DNA from: Chelonoidis abingdonii
Taxonomy: Eukaryota; Chordata; Testudines; Testudinidae
DNA length: 64,000 bases
Reading direction: 5' to 3'
NCBI RefSeq assembly: GCF_003597395.2
Contig: NC_133771.1
Span: 59,414,007-59,478,006 of the forward strand
The notes beneath the pieces were generated by a model that made no database searches, had not been told where the DNA came from, and worked only from the letters and a program-made list of their open reading frames with translations. Positions 57,101-64,000 of the stretch are shown here, in pieces. Within the stretch, counting starts at the first letter, position 1; each line of letters starts with the position of its first letter. Position numbers and translations under genes: made by a program.

Positions 57101-58685
57101 CCAGGGCAACTGTATATTTCTGCTAGAATGATCGACAGTGAAATAGTTAAAGCTAACATTTTAAATAAGCCGGTATTCTTTTTATTTCTTTTTCTTTTCT
57201 GTTCAGTTCATTTTGTGTATAATGTAAAAGAGAAAACCAAAGCCAAATTACATTTATACAGTTGGAATTCTCTTACATTTTGTACTAATTATTGCCCTTA
57301 AAAATCTGTTTTACAAGCAATTCTGTATATTAGCTAGTATCGTTCAGTACTGGCCTTTGCCTTTCTTTGGTATGCTTTTGTGAAGGCTTGTCAAAATAAC
57401 AACTCGTGGTTGAGAGGAGGCTGTGAGTGACACTGTGGGTTACTTTACTAGCTTTTCAGACCCTGACTTCACAAATAAATTGAATTTGACAGCTGTCATG
57501 TCAGACTTCATTTGTGTACATCCCAGAATTGGACCAATTTGCAATCTGTGCTCAAGATATGCAGAGAACTGGAACAGTAGAGCCATGCTGTATAAATGAT
57601 TTTTGAAACATAACTTATGAATGTGTAATTTCTTATCTTTGATCATTTAACTCTGATATTAGCAACATTGCATTTTTTTTATACTCATTCAGGATAAAAG
57701 ATTTCAGCAAGCATTTTAGAAAGATTTTTGTTGTTCTGGAAATGATTGAAATGTCAGCAGAAAAATTACTTCATAGTATATTTAGAGAAATGAATAAATA
57801 GATTACTTTTCATTTTAAATATTGACTCAAAAATGTCAAAAAATCATGAATTTGTTTTCCTTTTTTTCTTTTTTATGATATGTTATAAAGACGACCTCAA
57901 CATTTTTTCCACCGTGTTTGTTTTTCACATTAGAAATTCAGGTCCTGTCTAGGCTTCAAGATTTTATGGTTATAGTTGAACTAGGGAAATGGTGATATCT
58001 ATCACAAGTGATAAGAGGAGCCAAGTGAGTGAAAGTTGAACAATTGATGATAGAAGGGACTTTTATTCAGACTGTTTGCTTTTATTAACACTATATATGT
58101 AACTTCAATGGCTAATTAACATTTTGGCTAAAAGAAGCCTTTGTTAAAATTCAACATTCTTATCCCTTTCAGTTAAAGTGTGAAAGCTCTCAGCAAGCCC
58201 CCCTGAGACCTTCTAGAGGTCTTTCAACAAAACCAGGAAAAAACAAACTTGACATTCTTGATATAGTTTAAGGTAGAAATACAGAAAATACTTTTAAAAG
58301 CTTTCAAAATCCTTTATAAATTATAAAGAAGCAAAGCAAAGCTAAACAAATAAATAAATCCACAAAAAACAAAGGCCAGAACCGCAATTTTTTAAAATAT
58401 CCTTTGAAAGTTTCCTTAAAATGAATACCTTGTCTTTTGAAAGAAACTAATGACCTGATAAGGACTTGCATTTCTTGTATAGGTTATAGTTTAACCTGGC
58501 ACTGAGCTACACTTTAAGATGACTTGAGGTTTCGGGGACACACAGTCCTCACTTCCAAAATTTGAATAACCTGCCTATATACTAGAATGGGCACCTCAAT
58601 TAATTGCTGATTTGTAATTAGTTGCATCAGTATAAAACAAGCTAAGATGCTTTCAGAAATTTGATAGGGAATACAGACAAACAAC
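54118..58685 (+). other. RIMS1 intron, downstream part
   Basis: This is AT-rich intron with the hairpin repeat at 56276-56344 and a T run near 54488-54501. No further RIMS1 exon could be recognised from here to the window end, so the next exon (leading towards C2B) lies beyond 64000 or is too short and diverged to see. Confidence 0.6.
56276..56344. repeat. short dispersed hairpin repeat (TGAAATCCTG type)
   Basis: GAAATCCTGACCCCATTAAC at the left and GGAGCCAGCATTTCACCC at the right, with GTCAATGGTAGTTTTGCC between. This is a close copy of 255-322. Confidence 0.6.
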
Positions 58686-58695
58686 ATCAGAAACA

Positions 58696-58922
58696 GAGAG
58701 ATAAGATGGGTCATATCTTGTATTGGACCAATTTCTATGAGTGAAAGAAACAAGGTTTTCAATCATACAGAGTTCTTCTTCAGGTCTGGTCTGAAGAAGA
58801 GCTCCCTATATCTTGAAAGCATGTCTCTCTCACCAAAAGAAATTGGTTCAATAAAAGATATTACCTTAGCCACCTTGTGTCTAATATCCTGGAACCAACA
58901 TGGCTACGACTACACTGCATAT
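58696..58922. mobile_element. small Penelope-type fold-back insertion
   Basis: Two arms (about 58699-58783 and 58785-58868) are inverted copies meeting at CAGGTCTGGTCTG. They share TATTGGACCAATTTCT and CTTCTTCAG blocks. The right copy continues into TAATATCCTGGAACCAACAT and ends CACTGCATAT. ATCAGAAACA flanks the unit on both sides (58686-58695 and 58923-58932), a perfect 10-base target duplication. It has no coding part. By its arrangement it matches the arms of the Penelope insertion at 32229, though the family is different. Confidence 0.7.
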
Positions 58923-60689
58923 ATCAGAAACATGTTAACTATATCTGTATTTGTTATAAATTATAATTTTCTTCAGCAAGATATGAGCAAAAAAATCCTC
59001 CCCCATTTTTTTAAAACATTAACATATAGATATGTTTTTCCCCAGAAATTAAGTAAAATATTTTACTTTAAATAAATCAAGTTGTAAAACTCTTATTTCC
59101 AAACTAACGTCCGCTTGTGAAAACATACAGTTAAGTTCTATAGAAGTAGGAGGGACCAGTGTCAACCTTTACTTTCTAGCCTGGGATGTGGCCTTTGTGA
59201 TATCATCCACTTGCTGGAAGGCAAGAAATGAAGAGGTGGAAGCTTATCTTCACCTAAGCAAGAATTAAAGGGTCAGGCACAGTATGTATAAATGGAATAC
59301 TGGGCAATCCTGTTTGTGATGCCAATCATTACACTATGCCGACCTCACATTGAATTGTTGGGAAGGTTGGGCAAAAACAAGAATTCTTCACTACACAATT
59401 GCCCAGCTTGTATCTCTGTGACTTATTGTTCCTTTTGTTGTGGAGGCCCTTCTTCAAAGCACTTTACTCGCTGTTTTACACTGAAAGTAAGTTTAAGAAT
59501 GTGAGAGTTCTTGACCATCCCAACTTCCTTCAGTCAACTTGCTGTGGAAACAGGATGGAATAGGTTTTAAGTGATCACATCCAGTTAATTTACAGGCTTC
59601 TCTAGCTTTCAGGTCCTTATACATATTGAAGGAATTTTTCCCAGGAATAGAAGGGGCAGTCAAGAGAACATCCAAAGTGTTGTGTTCTCTGCCCTACTTT
59701 GGTATGGGCCAGAGGCTTTAGGTGAATTGTTCTGTGCTCTTGACAAATAGTAAATGGCAGGAGTTTCATCCATGCCGTCAAAGTTTCTTAGGTGGGCGCA
59801 GCCTGCTGGAAATGCTACTGTGGGGGAGGCTAAATTTAGGAGGAGAGACACCACCATGCAGCCAGATGTTCCTATGTCAGGTGAAGAAAAAAAATCAACA
59901 ATTTGACGCAAAGGTTCACTCAGTCTCTAATCCTATGTTTTCTTAAAGAAGTATTTCATAACGCATTTGTGCAAAATAATCAGGCATCATAATAAGACAT
60001 CACCCCAATGGGTGAAATAGATTTTTCTAGAGAAGGCCTTGTTTATGGACATGTAAGATTTTATTCTATTTCTTGTTGTTTTTTAATATCTGCCACTCCA
60101 CTGATGAAAGGTCTTTTTAAATACAGCACCCATGTCACAAAGCAAAGATTTATGTTCTCCCAATGAGTCTGCAATGTCATTTAATGGACGAACGGCCTGC
60201 TTCTATGATGCATTCTGCTCAGTATGACTCTTGTTGACTTCAGTGGGAGATTGCAAGCACAGAACAAAGTTTAGGATCATCCATTATTCTTACAACAGTG
60301 TTCAAATCATGACTGATGATTAGTCTTTATATGAATACTCGATGCTTGCTAAATGGAGAACGACACATGGCCAGATCCTGGAAACACAGATGCATGTATA
60401 TAAATTTTCTCATGCAAGTAGTCCAGTTGATGATATACAGGTGCAGTTCTCACTTTACTCTAACCAGAATCCAAACATGCCGCTTTCTGGGATTTTACAA
60501 TATTGGAAGTTCAAATAGCAAAAATGTAAAATCTCAGCCTTATCTTTCTTGACAAGTTTGTTCTTAAGATTTCTTTGCAGAGACCTCTTATGTTCAACCA
60601 CAATTCCTTCTGCCCAAAGTCCACTCCACTTTACATGTTGGCACCTTACATTCAGGGTAGATTCAGTAAGTCAGTATTTTTTGAAACCC

Positions 60690-61160
60690 TACACTAGACA
60701 ACAAGGGGTTAAGGAGCTCCTCTGGGCTCAGCTGGCTCCATCCCACCACACCTGCAAGACAAGCCCAGGCTGGAAGAGGAGTTAAAAGGGAGGCAGAACA
60801 GTTTACATGTGGGCAAGCCAGGGAAGAAAACAGACTTTCAACCCTCAGTTCCTGAGGGAAGGCCCAGGGGAAGGCAAGAACTTCCCTGAAAATAACTGTG
60901 CAAAGGTCTCTCTCTGAGAGAAGAGAAGGCCTGATTCTAATACACCATGAGGGGGAAGCACTTCCCACTCTCTCTTTTACTAACTCTGTTGATTTGTATT
61001 AGTTCCCCTTGGTTTTTGTTTATGGACTATTCTGAAAGGGGAGAGACTTTGAAGGGACCTGGCTGGAGGGCCAAGTCACAGAAAGAGGCAGACCACCGCA
61101 GTATTGGAGAGAGAGCTGCCATGCCACATCCCACCTCGAGGTGTGCACGGTGATCCAACC
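60690..61160 (+). repeat. possible LTR-like dispersed repeat fragment
   Basis: A purine-rich, GC-richer block (AAGGGGTTAAGGAGCTCC, GGAGTTAAAAGGGAGGCAG, CAACCCTCAGTTCCTGAGGG, GAAGGGACCTGGCTGGAGGG) stands out from the intron. The mix resembles parts of retroviral-like LTRs, but no TG...CA ends or target duplication were found. Confidence 0.35.
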
Positions 61161-63099
61161 CATTCATAGACCAGCTGATGCTGTGTTATAGTCACACATG
61201 GTAATCAGTGAGGCTACTAGCATGAGCAAACTTACACGTCTGAGTTTGTAGAATCAGATCCAAACTGAGTAGGGGACGTTTGTTTTCCAGTTTCTTAGAG
61301 GGGTCTGAAAATAATAAAGAATAAACAATAAACATTTAAAACTACGAAAATTACTCGACTGTGTCTTCTAAAGTTAGCTATACGGCCTTGTAGCGAATCT
61401 TGCACTTTTCATTATATAGTGACAAGTAGTAATAACCACATAATTTTTCAGTCAGTCTGGCAATCATTCAGGGGTCAGAGATGAACATCTTAATTTAACA
61501 TTATAGCTGAAAGGCTGAAGTTCTACTATAAAGCATTAGTAGATATCTTATTAATTCTGTATAACCGAGTTTGGTACCTGGAAAAAACCTAGACTTACAC
61601 ATCGAGTCTGGAAAAAAGTTCTCTTTTGTACAGCCTGCATGTGAAAACGGACAGAACAGTTACATTTAAGTCAAATTGTGAGCTCTGGATAAATTGTAAA
61701 GATGTTAAGAGTTTAAGCATAAAATAAAAATAGTATGGAAATTACAAGAGACATATTTTGACCATCATTAGAATAATTTTTTTAAAGTATTCTTGCTGGG
61801 TCAGTTTGCTGCCTTCATGTGATTATTGAGCAGTTATTTATCAAACCAGCAAAACATCTGGTAATTTTAGTATGGATATTTAGGGAAGTTTCCTTAAATG
61901 CAAATAGAATTTACTTGATTTTAATCAAGTTAACTTGCCAGTACTTAATACCAAAATATTATTTTTCAAATACTATTTGAATTTTCATTTGGATTGAGGA
62001 AGAAGCATTTATCTATTATTCTAATTAACAAAATTTAGATTTATTCTCAATAAGGAAAATGGGAATTGGTGAGCTACAGTGCTGTAGTTCAATATAGATT
62101 TTACATTTTTCAGTCACTGATGTTTTACTTCTATACTTACCATGGTGCCACAGATTTTTAAAATATCCCCTTTAAACATGTGAAAAAAGGGGACATCAGA
62201 AATGCAGTTCGGTCAGTACTTAGTACCTGAATGCTGTTGTGTTTATATATTTTGACTGCATGTCTCCATCTTCACTGCATGTGACCATCTCTCTGTTTCT
62301 GTCCATTCTGTCCAATTCACTTCCATGTTTCCAAAATTTGTGAAGAACAAGGACGCTGGAGTCTTGCATTCCAAAACAAGACAGTGTAAACCACCTAAGT
62401 GCTAAACCTGGAGCAACACAGAGGTATCCTTATTAAGTCAAATTTTAGTTCCAAGTAAATGAGTTACTGATTCTAATTTATGAACAGTGAACAATTTCCT
62501 TCCCTGACAACATTCTCTGTTATAAATATTTTATTTAATATGCTTTTTCATTCTCTTTGTAGCTAAATATACATTATAGCTGTTTGTCTTTTCATACTAA
62601 CGTATTTAACCTCTTTATATAGAGTACACTAAGTGGCTAAATTTGAACATGGAGTCAGTGCCCAGTATACAACCCTGGACATTGGGTACAGGCATTAAAG
62701 TATAGGTCAGGTGCACAGCTCCCACTTATTCGCCCCATGAGCTGGGCACTGCAGTTTAGTCTGCATGGTTAAGGAGAGGAGTATTGTAATTTGCTCTTGG
62801 AATAGGGCGGCAGCAAATCACCAGCCTCCAGAACAAAGGGGAAGCACAACATAAATTGTGACTCAAGGCGTGCTCCTCCAGGAGCAGACCAGAGAACTAA
62901 TTGTGACAGTTTCAGTTCTTCCCTTGCTCAATCTTGGGAACCAGTAAGTTTCTTCAGCCTTTTTCAGGGAGTAGCTTATTCCTACCTGTGTGCCCAGCAC
63001 ATAAACAGGTGGAACCAGGGCTCTTACTATTCCCAGTCCTTCTCTTCCATCATGTTTGTAGTGAGGAGAATTAGGCACTGATTCTGTGGGTACTTCCCT

Positions 63100-63135
63100 C
63101 CCCCCCCCCCCCCCCCCCGCCACACACACACACAC
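63100..63135. repeat. poly-C run followed by CA microsatellite
   Basis: Nineteen C (63100-63118), then GC, then a (CA)n run to about 63135. The C run is a likely site of length error in sequencing. Confidence 0.9.
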
Positions 63136-63979
63136 TGCAGCAATAGTCACAATTTGAGCAGGGCCAGTTGGGAGTAAGAGGAAGGTGGTCTTTCTCTGCT
63201 GAATAGTCCTCTAAGGGCTGAGACATCTAGCCCATGAGTAGGCCCATTGAACTAAATGAACTTGGTGGGGCTACTCAGATACTTAAAGAAAAACACATGC
63301 TTCCTTGCTTTGGGGCCTTCAAAGACAATTGCAACATCTGTAAAGAATCTTAAATACTAACACAGATCTCCTGATTTATGCTTCTTAATTTTGGCTGCAT
63401 ATGAGAGAGTAAAAGAATTATGTAAGGAAAATAAATCCAACAGAAGTTTAAAGTACGGAGCATGGTGGGGGAACAGGATTACACCTGTTAATTAACTAAT
63501 TTTTTAGAGTAATTTTGGTGAAAACCTAAATGATTTTAGTCACTAGAATACAACTGCTAACAGGATCTTCATTAATGCAAAATTAGTTAAAGAGGTGTTT
63601 CCATTTTCTGTTCCTACCTGTGAAACATACCATATAATGGTTTAATCCTAATCAAACATTGCAATAGCTTGAGGAGAACATGAAAATCATCTGTGATCAA
63701 TTATTTTAACTGTAATTTACTCTGATGTCTGTATACACAATTTCCAGTTCAGACACTGAGTTTCTTCTCATTTTCCCCAAGGTCTAAAATACAAATCTTG
63801 AAATGTCTCTTTCATCTTACTTTTATTTCTGCATTTTACCTGCCTAGCTTAGTGCATGAAGTTGATTTTATCAACATCAATTCCTTGTGCATCTCACCAA
63901 GTCTTATTTCCTTTGTCAAATAGAATTTGGGGGTTGTCAACATTCCTTGTGCAACAGTCGGCAAATAATCAATCTCTCC

Positions 63980-64000
63980 TTTTTTTTTTTTTTTTTTTTT
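63980..64000. repeat. T run at the window edge
   Basis: At least 21 T reach the last base. It could be the reverse complement of a retroelement A tail whose body lies beyond the window. Confidence 0.8.

Larger units (their letters stand above)
58933..64000 (+). other. RIMS1 intron to window end
   Basis: It contains a possible LTR-like or dispersed repeat (about 60690-61160), a C run with CA repeat (63100-63135) and a T run at the edge (63980-64000). Otherwise AT-rich sequence without recognisable genes. Confidence 0.55.

Noticed and set aside
62341..62442. Possible exon reading KNKDAGVLHSKTRQ
   Set aside because: It ends at a stop codon, has a weak acceptor, and does not resemble the RIM1 segment expected next.
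1..64000. Assignment to RIMS2
   Set aside because: The PDZ insert (NKRTTMPKESG), the linker words TTLTVPEQQ and SELLMLPRAKRG, and the cassette exons fit RIM1 and not RIM2.

Overview
The window is vertebrate genomic DNA and lies entirely inside one gene on the + strand: RIMS1 (RIM1, a presynaptic active-zone scaffold). I place 17 coding exons between 2140 and 54117. They join into one open frame of 601 complete codons plus partial codons at both ends. The frame covers the segment before the PDZ domain, the PDZ domain (exons at 3650, 6293, 10322), a Ser-rich linker, the C2A domain (18884 to 20293), and the alternatively spliced linker between C2A and C2B. The zinc-finger 5' part and the C2B 3' part lie outside. 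All introns are GT-AG. Assignment to RIMS1 rather than RIMS2 rests on paralogue-typical stretches in the linker exons, such as TTLTVPEQQ and SELLMLPRAKRGRSAECL.

The repeats point to a non-mammalian amniote, most likely a turtle. They include a CR1 LINE, tRNA-derived SINEs with a CR1-like tail, Penelope-like elements, hAT and Harbinger-type elements (one with a Myb/SANT-like fragment), MITEs sharing GGTATGTCTACAC-like ends, and retroviral solo LTRs. The species call is inference.

Layout: 1-10321 holds the first exons, two hAT-like insertions, a purine-rich tract, a GC-rich minisatellite and a Harbinger-like element. 10322-21482 holds the rest of the PDZ, the linker and the whole C2A, with a solo LTR and several hairpin MITEs. 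21483-28813 holds an inverted solo LTR and two linker exons. 28814-44629 holds four cassette-type exons separated by long introns carrying a Penelope-like inverted-repeat insertion, a hAT MITE, a SINE and an element with several tRNA-like modules. 44630-54117 holds a degraded 2-kb CR1, MITEs, a hAT-like element and the last exon seen. 54118-64000 is intron, with a small Penelope fold-back element.

No second gene, CRISPR array, operon or prokaryotic feature is present, and I find no convincing undescribed system. The points most worth checking are two Penelope-like insertions whose inverted arms are enclosed by target-site duplications (about 15 bp and 10 bp), an element with five tRNA-like modules in mixed orientation, a recurrent ~68-bp hairpin repeat, and a run of six frame-preserving RIMS1 exons preceded by a NAGNAG acceptor.
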